Of a stretch of DNA of 64,000 nt, positions 52,929-62,096 are shown in pieces; position 1 is the first letter of the stretch, and every line of letters begins with the position of its first letter. The notes under the pieces were generated by a model that saw only the letters and a list, made by a program, of their open reading frames with translations, made no database searches and had not been told where the DNA came from. Location of the stretch: NCBI RefSeq assembly GCF_042665295.1, contig NZ_JBHTCO010000045.1, positions 117,968 through 181,967 on the forward strand, read 5' to 3'. The position numbers and the translations under genes were made by a program. Source of the stretch: Scopulibacillus_A cellulosilyticus (GTDB taxonomy: Bacteria; Bacillota; Bacilli; Bacillales; Sporolactobacillaceae).

Positions 52929-53645
52929 TCACTCGTCCCTTTTATTCAGATCTTTCATAATCGAGTTTTCAACACTGTCTAAATGTATGGACATATTTTT
53001 CTGGGCTAAGGGAATATCTCTGTCTTTAAGCGCATTTAAAATATTTTTATGCTCACCGACCGATTTTATCGCCCTCCCGGGAATTTGCATAGACTGGCTT
53101 CGGGAACTTTCCATTAAATCAATAAGACTGTGCATAATACGAATTAAAACTGAGTTTTGTGACATATTCGCTAAAGTTAAATGGAAGTTATGATCTAAGC
53201 GGGAAAGTTTTGTACAGTCAATATGGTCTTTTTTGATTTCTTCAGCCGCTTCTTCTACAATCTCAGTTAACTTTTTTATTTGATCATCAGTTAAATACTG
53301 ACTTCCCCATTCAATAGCGCTGTTTTCTAAGACCCTGCGAATGGCAAAAAAGTCTTTGAGTTGATCTGTAGATATGAAGAATGATGAAATCATTTTATTG
53401 ATTCGTTGTTCTTCCGTTGCCACAAAGACACCCGTCCCATGCTTAATAGTCAGGTAACCAAATGCCTCTAACATCTTGTAGGCCTCTCTTACAGTATTCC
53501 GGCTAACATTTAAATTCACAGCCATTTCTCTTTCGCCCGGAATCTTTTGCCCAGCCTGATATTTATTTTCATGAATTTGCTTTTTAATATGTTCCGCGAC
53601 CTTCTCGGAAACGCCTTTTCTTTCAATATTAAACGTATCAGCCAT
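52929..53645 (-). CDS. GntR/FadR family transcriptional regulator
   Basis: This is a 238-residue protein with an N-terminal winged helix (KIPGEREMAVNLNVSRNTVR) and a C-terminal FCD effector domain with the acidic/His residues that usually bind a metal and an organic acid (LSRLDHNFHLTLA). It is the first gene of the sub-operon with the Ldh2 dehydrogenase. The palindrome at 56608-56624 upstream of the lyase genes is a candidate operator. Confidence 0.88.
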   Translation of the reverse strand: MADTFNIERKGVSEKVAEHIKKQIHENKYQAGQKIPGEREMAVNLNVSRNTVREAYKMLEAFGYLTIKHGTGVFVATEEQRINKMISSFFISTDQLKDFFAIRRVLENSAIEWGSQYLTDDQIKKLTEIVEEAAEEIKKDHIDCTKLSRLDHNFHLTLANMSQNSVLIRIMHSLIDLMESSRSQSMQIPGRAIKSVGEHKNILNALKDRDIPLAQKNMSIHLDSVENSIMKDLNKRDE

Positions 53646-53739
53646 GACTTAGCTCTCCCATCGCTTTTTTCTAAATTATACAATACATAATGACTTCTCC
53701 TTTCATCAGGGTTCAAAAAGGAGGACAAAAAGAGCCGAC

Positions 53740-53985
53740 ACTGGCTAAAAACGTCACGTCCATGTGACAACGCCAGTACTAGCACGTCCTGTGCGTCGGA
53801 AGTTCAAGGAAGCGCCGCCTCCGAGCACCGGAGCGACGAGCATATCTTCTCGAAACGACTGCGAGTTGCGACGAGAAGTTGGTGATACATCTGTGAATAA
53901 ATTACGGCGCAGGAGCACAGATGCATCTTAGAATTTGCTCGATACGTGAGGAGCGGAGGAGCCAGCTGACGCGGAAATTCGACAG
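53740..53985. repeat. GC-rich structured block after the 2-hydroxyacid dehydrogenase gene
   Basis: The 340-bp gap is much richer in G+C than its surroundings. It holds several complementary words (CGCCTCCGAGCACCGGAGCG; GCACGTCCTGTGC; ACATCTGTGAATA opposite CACAGATGCATCT) and no open frame. TTGCGACGAGAAGTT and GCGCAGGAGCAC also occur in the block at 45-260. In the minus direction it follows a stop codon directly. Probably a dispersed non-coding repeat. Confidence 0.5.
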
Positions 53986-54939
53986 CTATTTTTCCCGGAC
54001 TTTTTGAACATCCTCATATAATAATTTCCCTAACTCGTGAGCGACAAGTATTGAAGTGCGAATTTGCGATTCACGGGTCAGCCCGGCAACATGCGGTGTT
54101 AATATGACATTTTCATAAGATAATAGATTGTTTGTCGGGGAAATCGGTTCAGATTCGAGAACGTCTAAAAACGCGCCGGCCATTTGCTGATTTTCTAATG
54201 CCGAAGATAGAGCTGTTTCGTCAATGATCCCTCCCCTGGATGTATTAATGAGATAAGCATGGGGCTTCATCACTTCAAATTCGTTATAAGAAATGAGATG
54301 TTTAGTATCAGAAGTTAAAGGCACATGCAATGAAACAAAATCGGAAATGCTCAGACACTCTTGCAAAGAGTCTAATTGATGAACACCGGTTTCAGAAACA
54401 ATATGATCATATTCAGCCATAAAAGGATCATACCCAACGACATTCATGCCAAATGCTTTGGCTCTCTTTGCAACGCGGTGTGAAATCTCGCCTAATCCAA
54501 TCAAACCTAACGTCTTGCGGTATAGTTCCTCCCCTGTATATTTTTTTCTATCCCAATTTCCTTTTCTAATGTCCTGATTAGCTAAATGAATAGGCCTTTT
54601 GACACTTAAAATAGCAGCCATCACATATTCCGCAACAGAAGTCGCATTCGCATTCCGGGCGTAAACAACTTTAATGCCCTTTTCCTGCGCTGCTTTGACA
54701 TCAATATTATCGAGCCCCACCCCAAGCCTTCCTACCGCTTTTAACTTAGTTCCGGCATTGATAAGCTCTTGATCTACTTTTGTTTGGTTTCTGACAATAA
54801 TGGCATGATAGTCTTTCAAACAACTCAGACATTCCGCCCTGTTTCTCCACAAATTTTCATCATAGTCAACATCAATGCCCAGGCTTTCTAATTCCCTTAT
54901 GCCTTCCTCCCAAATCAATTCGGTTATTAATACCTTCAT
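53986..54939 (-). CDS. D-isomer-specific 2-hydroxyacid dehydrogenase, possible (S)-sulfolactate dehydrogenase
   Basis: This is a 317-residue SerA-like enzyme without an ACT domain. The NAD site is LGLIGLGEISHRVAKRA. The catalytic Arg, Glu and His are in NTSRGGIID, LDVLESEP and LTPHVAGLT. SlcC, the (S)-sulfolactate dehydrogenase, belongs to this family, and pairing it with a ComC-like enzyme would invert sulfolactate through sulfopyruvate. Phosphoglycerate dehydrogenase is the obvious alternative, but the location beside a UxaA-type lyase argues for catabolism. Confidence 0.8.
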   Translation of the reverse strand: MKVLITELIWEEGIRELESLGIDVDYDENLWRNRAECLSCLKDYHAIIVRNQTKVDQELINAGTKLKAVGRLGVGLDNIDVKAAQEKGIKVVYARNANATSVAEYVMAAILSVKRPIHLANQDIRKGNWDRKKYTGEELYRKTLGLIGLGEISHRVAKRAKAFGMNVVGYDPFMAEYDHIVSETGVHQLDSLQECLSISDFVSLHVPLTSDTKHLISYNEFEVMKPHAYLINTSRGGIIDETALSSALENQQMAGAFLDVLESEPISPTNNLLSYENVILTPHVAGLTRESQIRTSILVAHELGKLLYEDVQKVREK

Positions 54940-55075
54940 ATGAAAATCTCCTATTCTTACATTGATCTAAAATTTATCAATACAAAAAATCCTGAGTATT
55001 TTAATAACTAAAAGGAAAATCTAATATTAAATATGTCCCCCCATCCTGTCCGCAACGGGGAGACTAATAGATAAA

Positions 55076-56239
55076 TCAAGCGCTGCGATAAAGCTTCGTC
55101 ATGACAAACTCACGATGGCCCAACGCTTCAGCACTTGTAAGACGGCCATTAACTGTTCTATAGAGATAATCCATCAATAAATCGCCCGCTTCTGTTAAAG
55201 TTATCTCTCTGGAAAGCAGCCCTTTGACATCAACATCTATATGTTCTTTCATTGTTTCGGCTGTTTTAGGATTAGCTGTTATCTTAACAACCGGCTCGAT
55301 TGGGTTGCCAATAATATTCCCTTGTCCAGTTGGGAAGAAATGAACAACTGCCCCGGCTGCCGCCATTAAAGTTACACATTCCGCTGCAGCTGAAGAGGTA
55401 TCCATGAAGTATAAACCATTGCCACTTTTCGGTGCCTCAGCCGGCTCCAATACACCAATGATTTCTTTAGTGCCCGTTTTCGCGATATTTCCAAGCGCTT
55501 TCTCTTCAATTGTAGAAAGTCCACCGGCAATATTCCCTTGTGTCGGCTGCGAACCTAACAGATCAACACCCTGTGATGCAATTTCACCGACATAATCATT
55601 GTAAATAGCCATAAATTTTTCCTTTAATTCAGGCGTGGCCATTCTTTCCCTAATAAGGTGTTCACCGCCGGTTAATTCTGATGTTTCACCAAAAAATACT
55701 GTTGCACCGGCATCAACCAGACGATCGACAGCCTGCGAAACCGTCGGGCATGATCCCATCCCTGTCGTTGTATCCGACTCGCCGCATTTAATGCTAACGC
55801 TCAGATCTTTAAGTTCAACCGGTTCTCTATGTAATTCTGATGCCCATTGAACATATTCCTTTGCTGTCCAAGAAGCTTGACGAACGGTTTCGAAATCCCC
55901 ATTGCCTTCAATTGAAAAATAAGACACCGGTTTCCCCGTCAAAGCAATGCCGTCTGCAATTCTTTTTGACCAATTTTCTTCAATCCCTATCACAACAACC
56001 GCCGCCACATTAGGATTCGAACCGATGCCGATCAATGTTCTAAAATGCAACTCTAAATCTTCACCGTATTGCAATCTTCCATAGGCATGGGATAAGGCTA
56101 AAGTTCCTTTAACATTATTTGCAACAGCCTCACAAGCAGCGTTTGAAATGTCGTCAACCGGTAAGATTACGACATGATTACGAATGCCCACTCTGCCATT
56201 TTCCCTGCGATAACCTAATAGTTTTTCCATTTTTACCAC
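55076..56239 (-). CDS. UxaA family lyase large subunit, possible sulfolactate sulfo-lyase SuyB
   Basis: This is a 387-residue UxaA C-terminal-domain protein (altronate/galactarate dehydratase, SuyB). It begins LLGYRRENGRVGIRNHVVIL and carries the cysteine segments IKCGESDTTTGMGSCPTV used by the family for a metal or iron-sulfur centre. Sugar-acid dehydratases of this family are usually single fused chains of about 500 residues. A separate large and small subunit, as here, is the SuyAB arrangement that splits (R)-3-sulfolactate to pyruvate and sulfite. It overlaps the small-subunit gene by 7 bp. Confidence 0.8.
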   Translation of the reverse strand: MVKMEKLLGYRRENGRVGIRNHVVILPVDDISNAACEAVANNVKGTLALSHAYGRLQYGEDLELHFRTLIGIGSNPNVAAVVVIGIEENWSKRIADGIALTGKPVSYFSIEGNGDFETVRQASWTAKEYVQWASELHREPVELKDLSVSIKCGESDTTTGMGSCPTVSQAVDRLVDAGATVFFGETSELTGGEHLIRERMATPELKEKFMAIYNDYVGEIASQGVDLLGSQPTQGNIAGGLSTIEEKALGNIAKTGTKEIIGVLEPAEAPKSGNGLYFMDTSSAAAECVTLMAAAGAVVHFFPTGQGNIIGNPIEPVVKITANPKTAETMKEHIDVDVKGLLSREITLTEAGDLLMDYLYRTVNGRLTSAEALGHREFVMTKLYRSA

Positions 56240-56574
56240 CTCGCCGTTTTTATATTATGGGTGTGAACATAGTCCCCGACTTCCCATTTGCAAGTTGTTA
56301 ATCCAATTTGAATGCCATATTTTAAAACCGGTTGATTTACATCTAAATTAACCAATGCAATCTTATGTCCTAAAGAAATGTTGTCATTAGCAACAACTTC
56401 AACCGTTGTTCCATCATCCATATAAACGCCGACCACTTTTTCCCCTTTCCCGATATCTGTTACTGCAACCCCAACATGATCACCCTGATTATGAATGAGA
56501 AATTTGTGAGTACTGACAGCTTTTGTCTTTAATTCATTATCTTCCATTGCGACGCCGTAACCATTTTTTTGCAT
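56233..56574 (-). CDS. UxaA family lyase small subunit (SAF domain), possible SuyA
   Basis: This is a 113-residue SAF-domain protein (FLIHNQGDHVGVAVTDIGKG; VVANDNISLGHKIALVNL). The start is the ATG at 56574, with GGGAGGGAG six nt before it; a longer frame to 56622 would run across the operator palindrome and is rejected. It is the first gene of the cluster and pairs with the large subunit at 55076-56239. Confidence 0.8.
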   Translation of the reverse strand: MQKNGYGVAMEDNELKTKAVSTHKFLIHNQGDHVGVAVTDIGKGEKVVGVYMDDGTTVEVVANDNISLGHKIALVNLDVNQPVLKYGIQIGLTTCKWEVGDYVHTHNIKTARW

Positions 56575-56607
56575 AGACTGCTCCCTCCCGAAAGTTTGAA
56601 TTAAATA

Positions 56608-56624
56608 GGTTGGGTGGCCCAACC
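56608..56624. promoter_or_regulatory. Candidate GntR-type operator of the lyase operon
   Basis: GGTTGGGTGGCCCAACC is a perfect 7-3-7 palindrome. It lies just downstream of a plausible minus-strand promoter (TTGATT, 17 nt, TTTAAT) and 34 bp before the SuyA-like start. FadR-subfamily sites are commonly of this length and form. Confidence 0.6.
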
Positions 56625-56989
56625 ACTATTTATTTATATTAAAACATCTGCCAATATTAAAATCAACATAATTTTCTATTAATTCTAAAAACATTACGAT
56701 TGTACTACACTGCATATTTTAGATAATAAAATTGATCCGGATGCCGTTGATTCAAACAAGGCAGATAATTAGATGAAAATATTAATTCTTCTCCACCCTT
56801 AATATACAGTGTTTTATGTACAAGTATTTTGCATAAAGGGTGCAAAATAAATAACGTTACAGCAATTACTTTTTGCACCCTTGTTTCTCTCACGCTAATT
56901 AATATCGGTATTAAATTTGGCACAAAACTTGCAAATTAACTGAATATACAATCAATTAAACAAAAGAAAAATAGGGGGGAATAAAGAGA

Positions 56990-57103
56990 ATGAAAGAACA
57001 ATTGTCGATGATTCTGGTCATTATTGCTATACTTAGTAGTAGAACGATCGGTTATGTATTCGGTTCATCTAGACAGTATTCAACACAGGTGCAGGCAACA
57101 TAG
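56990..57103 (+). CDS. Small membrane ORF of 37 residues upstream of the permease
   Basis: The frame encodes MKEQLSMILVIIAILSSRTI then a short polar tail, a single hydrophobic helix. A purine-rich site (AGGGGGGAATAAAG) precedes the ATG. It is 62 bp before the amino acid permease gene on the same strand and may be co-transcribed. Nothing else identifies it; it could be a leader peptide or a small membrane subunit. Confidence 0.4.
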   Translation: MKEQLSMILVIIAILSSRTIGYVFGSSRQYSTQVQAT

Positions 57104-57165
57104 GGAGCTGCTGTCACACACCAACGGAAACAAATTTTCTACTAAATTTTATAATGAGGTGTTAT

Positions 57166-58644
57166 ATGGAAAATCTGGAACGTAAGTATCAATCAAAAGG
57201 ACAAGCCCCAAAGCAAGAACACCTGGAAAGAAAATTAAAAACAAGGCATTTATCGATGATTGCCATAGGCGGAACCATTGGAACAGGGCTCTTTTTGGCG
57301 AGCGGTGCCACGATTCATGACGCCGGTCCCGGCGGAGCAATCGCAGCTTATCTTATCGCCGGTATTATGGTTTATTTTTTGATGACGAGCCTTGCCGAAA
57401 TGGCAGCCTTTATCCCAATCTCTGGTTCATTCAGTACCTATTCATCCCGATTTGTCGACCCGGCATTAGGATTTGCTGTCGGCTGGAACTATTGGTATAA
57501 CAATGCGATTATCCTTGCCCTTGAATTATCTGCTTCCTCACTAATTATGAAATATTGGCTCCCTCATGTACCGGGAATTATTTGGAGCTCCAGCTTTCTT
57601 GTCGTTATTTTTTTACTGAATATTTTATCAGTTAAAGGGTATGGTGAATCAGAATTCTGGTTCTCAATTATTAAAGTTGCAACCATTATCATCTTCATTG
57701 TTGTCGGACTATTAATGATTTTTGGAATCATGAGCGGCCATTCAGGCGGATTTTCCAATTTGACGAAAGGCCAAGCACCGTTCAAAGGAGGGCTTCTCTC
57801 AATCTTTAGCGTCTTTATGGTCGTAGGTTTTGCTTTCCAGGGAACGGAAATGGTTGGTGTCGCTGCAGGTGAAAGTAAAAATCCAAGTAAAGACATGCCA
57901 AGAGCTATTAAACAAATCTTTTGGCGAATCCTTTTGTTTTATGTATTAGCGATTTTTGTCATTGGCTGTTTAATCAGCTATAAAGACCCTAACTTATTAA
58001 GCTCAGATGTTACCAATATTGCGGTTAGCCCATTCACGCTTGTGTTTAAACATGCCGGTTTAGCCTTTGCCGCTGCTGCAATGAATGCCGTTATTTTAAC
58101 AGCCGTTTTATCTGCCGGAAATTCAGCATTATATGTTGGCTCCCGTCTCCTTTGGACGCTGGCTGAAGAAAGAAAAGCACCTGCCTTCTTGAAAAAAGTC
58201 AGCAAAGGCGGCGTTCCTTATAATGCTATCCTGGCAACAACTTTAATTGGTATGCTTTGCTTCCTTACTTCTTTTTTTGGTGATGGAACAGTTTATAATT
58301 GGTTATTGAATGCAGCCGGTTTAGCTGGCTATATTTCATGGTTAGGTATTTCAATTACGCATTTACGATTCAGAAAAGCCTATAAGGTACAGGGAAAAAA
58401 TATGGCGGACCTGCCATATGTAGCAAAGTGGTTTCCGCTTGGTCCAATTTTGGCAACCGCTCTATGTTTGATTGCCATGTTAGGAACCAATTACAGTGCT
58501 TTCATTGGGCCTAAAATTGACTGGTATGGCATTTTAGTTTCCTATATTGGACTTCCTTTATTCCTTGCAGGATATTTAGGGTATAAAATAGTAATGAAGT
58601 CTAAAATGGTCCCATTACAGGACGCTGATTTTAGCCGGGAGTAA
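57166..58644 (+). CDS. APC superfamily amino acid permease (AAT family, LysP-like)
   Basis: This is a 492-residue, 12-helix amino acid:proton symporter. TRHLSMIAIGGTIGTGLFLA is the conserved first helix, and AGPGGAIAAYLIAG, EMAAFIPISGSF and WNYWYNNAI fit the basic/aromatic amino acid transporters. The ATG at 57166 has GAGGTG upstream. Lysine is the best guess for the cargo, with low certainty. Confidence 0.88.
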   Translation: MENLERKYQSKGQAPKQEHLERKLKTRHLSMIAIGGTIGTGLFLASGATIHDAGPGGAIAAYLIAGIMVYFLMTSLAEMAAFIPISGSFSTYSSRFVDPALGFAVGWNYWYNNAIILALELSASSLIMKYWLPHVPGIIWSSSFLVVIFLLNILSVKGYGESEFWFSIIKVATIIIFIVVGLLMIFGIMSGHSGGFSNLTKGQAPFKGGLLSIFSVFMVVGFAFQGTEMVGVAAGESKNPSKDMPRAIKQIFWRILLFYVLAIFVIGCLISYKDPNLLSSDVTNIAVSPFTLVFKHAGLAFAAAAMNAVILTAVLSAGNSALYVGSRLLWTLAEERKAPAFLKKVSKGGVPYNAILATTLIGMLCFLTSFFGDGTVYNWLLNAAGLAGYISWLGISITHLRFRKAYKVQGKNMADLPYVAKWFPLGPILATALCLIAMLGTNYSAFIGPKIDWYGILVSYIGLPLFLAGYLGYKIVMKSKMVPLQDADFSRE

Positions 58645-58774
58645 ATTTTTTAACGGATAAGTTAAAAAACCACTATCGCAATAATGAGTCCAACCATTAT
58701 CATAAACACATATTTTGAAGAACGCTTAGAGAAGAAACGGTTTAAATAAAGATAAAAGGACAATATATAGTATT

Positions 58775-58806
58775 GGCGTACCACCATTGCGGTACGCCTT
58801 GTATTA
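58775..58806 (+). terminator. Terminator of the amino acid permease gene
   Basis: GGCGTACC and GGTACGCC form a stem followed by a T-rich tail. Confidence 0.6.
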
Positions 58807-58857
58807 TTTTCTGTTATATGGAAAGGATATAGTTGAAAAGTAAAAAAGAGGAATCAA

Positions 58858-59034
58858 ATGGAAATTAGTATGAGTGTTGAAGAAGTTGTAAATCAAATTT
58901 CTGAACTGGCAAAAGAAGAAGGAAGACCGCTTCGCAAAATGCAAGTAAAGAAGTTAAATCCAGAGCTAATGAAAAACGCATTGTATTACTTTTCAAGTTG
59001 GGAAACTGCAATAGAAAAGAGCGTTGGATCTTAA
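58858..59034 (+). CDS. Small protein with one homing-endonuclease-associated-type repeat
   Basis: This 58-residue protein has RKMQVKKLNPELMKNALYYF followed by SSWETAI, which fits the HEAR-type repeat pattern (K-x-NPEL-x-A-x-YYFGSWxxAL) seen as DNA-binding modules. AAAGAGGAATCAA precedes the ATG. A single copy as a stand-alone gene is unusual. The motif call is by eye. Confidence 0.5.
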   Translation: MEISMSVEEVVNQISELAKEEGRPLRKMQVKKLNPELMKNALYYFSSWETAIEKSVGS

Positions 59035-59117
59035 TCTTCAATAGTACATAAAACATTTATTTTCCAATTGATTGTATCATCCTTTTGTTTTTGTAAAAGT
59101 TAGAAATTTATAAGTCG

Positions 59118-59166
59118 AACCACAGGATCTGTCTGACGGAAAGGGCCAGTTTCTGTGGTTTTTATT
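59118..59166 (+). terminator. Terminator after the small HEAR-type gene
   Basis: AACCACAG and CTGTGGTT flank a 27-nt loop and are followed by TTTATTTT. Confidence 0.55.
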
Positions 59167-59238
59167 TTGGGAATAGCTTAAAAAAGGTCTGCCTCATACA
59201 CAACATATGTTTTATATAAGTCGAAAAAAAAGCGCACT

Positions 59239-59420
59239 CTATGCACCCTGCCGTATGCCCCCAATAACAAGAAAAGCCGTGTCCATATATTGAGAAATTG
59301 TTTTTTTTAATATTGTAATTTCCTCATCGTTGAAAATCCATATTTCCCCGGCGCTGCCTCTATAAGAGCGATTATGGAAACTCAAAATTACATCAAAGGA
59401 TTCAATTGTATTTAACTGTT
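59239..59420 (-). pseudogene. Possible gene remnant, family unknown
   Basis: A minus-strand frame without a plausible start reads SFDVILSFHNRSYRGSAGEI and ends at 59239. Its composition is more protein-like than the rest of the 59035-59697 gap, so it may be the tail of a lost gene. I do not recognise it. Confidence 0.3.
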
Positions 59421-59697
59421 GTATACATCACCCAACTCGGGCTGGAACAGGTTAGTTTCTAAAAGGTTTCTCCACATATGTAAAATACGGGAATGTGTTT
59501 ATTAAACTGTCATAGTTTTTTACAAAATAATGGTTTTCGATACAGACCTTCTTGATAGAATATAGTACAATTAGATTTAAATTACTGTGGTTTGCCGGGT
59601 TTTTCCACTTTGATGTGTACAGATTTTTGTAGATTTCATGCATACTGTACTTTTTTATACATTTTTATGCAGGTTTTTAAAAGGAGTAAGAATAAGC

Positions 59698-60867
59698 ATG
59701 GGGAAAAAACAGACAATGGCGCTTGTTATCGTTTTATTAAATTTATTTATGGCCTTTTTGGGGATTAGTCTCGTTATCCCCGTCGTGCCGACTATTATGA
59801 ATGAACTACATTTATCTGGTTCGATGGTTGGTTACCTGGTTGCCGCTTTTGCTTTTTTGCAGCTGCTTGCTTCACCTGTTGCCGGGCGGTGGGTGGACCG
59901 TTTTGGCCGAAAAAGAATGATTCTGATCGGGTTAGTCATCTTTGCTTTTTCGGAATTTCTGTTCGGTATCGGCAAGGATGTCGTTGTACTGTTTATTTCG
60001 CGTATGCTTGGAGGCATCAGTGCTGCTTTCATCATGCCCGCAGTCACGGCGTATATTGCTGATATTACTTCAATCGAATATCGTCCGAAGGCAATGGGGT
60101 ATATGTCAGCAGCTGTCTCGACGGGGTTTATTGTCGGACCCGGTGTTGGCGGCTTTTTAGCAGGAATAGGAACGAGGGTGCCATTTTTCTTCGCTGCCGG
60201 TTTCGCATTGGCAGCGGCTGTGATCTCGGCTGTTCTGCTGCATGAGCCAGAGCGGCACCATGACGATGTACAGATGGCTGAAACGCAAAAGGGTTGGAAA
60301 CGGATATTTATACCGATCTATTTCATTTCTTTTTTGATCATCTTTATTTCTTCATTCGGTCTGTCATCGTTTGAATCGTTGTTTTCCTTATTTACTGACC
60401 ACAAATTTGGATTTACACCGAATGATATTGCCATTATGATTACCGGCGGCGGGATGCTGGGTGCAATATTTCAGGTCATCTTTTTTGACACTTTAATCAA
60501 ATGGTGCGGCGAGATTCGCTTGATTCGCTACTGCCTAATTTTTTCCACAGTGCTGGTATTTTTAATGACTGTCGTACACGCATATTTTAATATTTTGCTA
60601 GTTACGATTACCGTTTTTGTCGGCTTTGATCTGATGCGTCCGGCTGTAACCAACTATCTGTCAAGGATCGCTGGAAAAGAGCAGGGATTTGCCGCCGGGA
60701 TGAATTCTATGTTTACCAGTATCGGTAATGTTATCGGACCGGTAATTGGCGGACTTTTGTTTGATATGAATCTGAATTATCCTTTTTACTTTGCTGCTGT
60801 AATGCTGGTGATAGGTGTAGGAATTACGCTTGCCTGGAAGGATCCTGCCAAAGCTCCCGGTCAATAA
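59698..60867 (+). CDS. MFS multidrug efflux transporter (NorA/Bmr-like, DHA1)
   Basis: This is a 389-residue, 12-helix drug:proton antiporter. ISLVIPVVPTIMNEL, GRWVDRFGRKRMILIG (motif A) and GFIVGPGVGGFLA (motif C, diagnostic of antiporters) are clear. The ATG at 59698 follows AAGGAG. Bmr/NorA relatives export quinolones and cations; the physiological substrate is unknown. Confidence 0.88.
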   Translation: MGKKQTMALVIVLLNLFMAFLGISLVIPVVPTIMNELHLSGSMVGYLVAAFAFLQLLASPVAGRWVDRFGRKRMILIGLVIFAFSEFLFGIGKDVVVLFISRMLGGISAAFIMPAVTAYIADITSIEYRPKAMGYMSAAVSTGFIVGPGVGGFLAGIGTRVPFFFAAGFALAAAVISAVLLHEPERHHDDVQMAETQKGWKRIFIPIYFISFLIIFISSFGLSSFESLFSLFTDHKFGFTPNDIAIMITGGGMLGAIFQVIFFDTLIKWCGEIRLIRYCLIFSTVLVFLMTVVHAYFNILLVTITVFVGFDLMRPAVTNYLSRIAGKEQGFAAGMNSMFTSIGNVIGPVIGGLLFDMNLNYPFYFAAVMLVIGVGITLAWKDPAKAPGQ

Positions 60868-61072
60868 GCGATCGGTTTCTAAATAGCTATAATTATTGTT
60901 AGGAAAAAATTATGATGGGCTGTTTTATTTGAACCTTTCCAAACTTAAAATCATCGTCACGAGCTCATGTATTTGTGAGTGAACATTTATAGCTCGTCCA
61001 AATGTAAGTTCAGAGTAACTTTCGATAAAAATTCTTTATTAATCTATCAGCACGACCAAACAATACGAAACA

Positions 61073-61118
61073 GGCTCCCCGCATTTTGTATATGAACACA
61101 ATGCGGGGAGCCTTATTT
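61073..61118 (+). terminator. Hairpin terminator downstream of the MFS exporter gene
   Basis: GGCTCCCCGCATTTTG pairs with CAATGCGGGGAGCC, followed by TTATTT. It is about 205 bp after the stop codon. Confidence 0.65.
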
Positions 61119-61298
61119 CATAAATTGAATAGTTGAGTTATAGAGTATTCCTGTAATGAGGAATGCTTTTTATCTTGTTTAAATTAAGCGGATTAAATAT
61201 ATAACAACTATAATATAATTAAAGTCAATAATTATTTATTGTAAAACGATAAATTTTGTATTAAAATCAATAAAAATAATTCAGTGAGGTGTTTTTTA

Positions 61299-61781
61299 AT
61301 GAGACGAGTGTCAACGCTCTTTTTAAAGATAGCTGTTATTTTTATTGGACTTCCAGTACTTGCCTTATGCATATTTTTGGTGCCCGAAATAGGGAATATT
61401 ACAGCAAAATTATTACCAGAGTTTTCTTATGTAAAATATCTCGTTTCCATCGATTTTTATGCAGCAGCGATACCCTTTTACTTTGCTCTGTACCAGGCTT
61501 TTAAGCTTTTAAGCTATATTGACAAGAATAAAGCCTTCTCCGAATTATCCGTAAAAGCTTTAATGAAAATCAAATACTGTGCCATCACAATCAGTATCTT
61601 GCATATGCTAGTTTTGCCGCTCTTCTATCTATTTGCGGATAAAGACGACGCTCCAGGTGTGGTCTTTATCGGATTGGTTGTTCCTTTTGCTTCAATGGTT
61701 ATCGCTGTATTTGCCGCTGTTCTCCAAAGACTTCTACAAGAAGCGATTAATATAAAATCTGAAAATGATTTAACAATCTGA
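61299..61781 (+). CDS. DUF2975 membrane protein
   Basis: This is a 160-residue protein with four membrane helices, of the kind that pairs with a small Cro/CI-type regulator (YoaS/YozG-like). The N-terminus is VSTLFLKIAVIFIGLPVLAL and NKAFSELSVKALMKIKYCAI precedes the third helix. The ATG at 61299 follows GTGAGGTG. The next gene starts 10 bp after its stop. Confidence 0.8.
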   Translation: MRRVSTLFLKIAVIFIGLPVLALCIFLVPEIGNITAKLLPEFSYVKYLVSIDFYAAAIPFYFALYQAFKLLSYIDKNKAFSELSVKALMKIKYCAITISILHMLVLPLFYLFADKDDAPGVVFIGLVVPFASMVIAVFAAVLQRLLQEAINIKSENDLTI

Positions 61782-61791
61782 GGTGAAAACA

Positions 61792-62016
61792 ATGGCAATT
61801 ATAATTAATATTGATGTGATGCTGGCTAAACGGAAAATGAGTGTTACAGAACTTTCGGAGAGAGTCGGAATAACGATGGCTAACCTTTCCATATTGAAAA
61901 ATGGAAAGGCAAAAGCGATTCGTTTATCAACTTTGGAGGCGATTTGCAAGGCTTTAGAATGCCAACCTGGAGATATTTTAGAATACCGAAGCGACGATGA
62001 AGACCCCCAAGATTAA
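61792..62016 (+). CDS. Small XRE/YozG-type transcriptional regulator
   Basis: This 74-residue HTH_26-type regulator reads INIDVMLAKRKMSVTELSER, VGITMANLSILKNGKAKAIR, LSTLEAICKALECQPGDILE, the complete fold of this short family. The ATG at 61792 follows GAGGTG. It is coupled to the DUF2975 gene, and such pairs are thought to form membrane-linked regulatory units. Confidence 0.88.
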   Translation: MAIIINIDVMLAKRKMSVTELSERVGITMANLSILKNGKAKAIRLSTLEAICKALECQPGDILEYRSDDEDPQD

Positions 62017-62096
62017 TAAGGTAGGAATAGTTAACATTGAAAGGAAAAGAAAGCTTTCTTTTTTCATGATTTCAATGAATATAAGGGGAGGTACTC

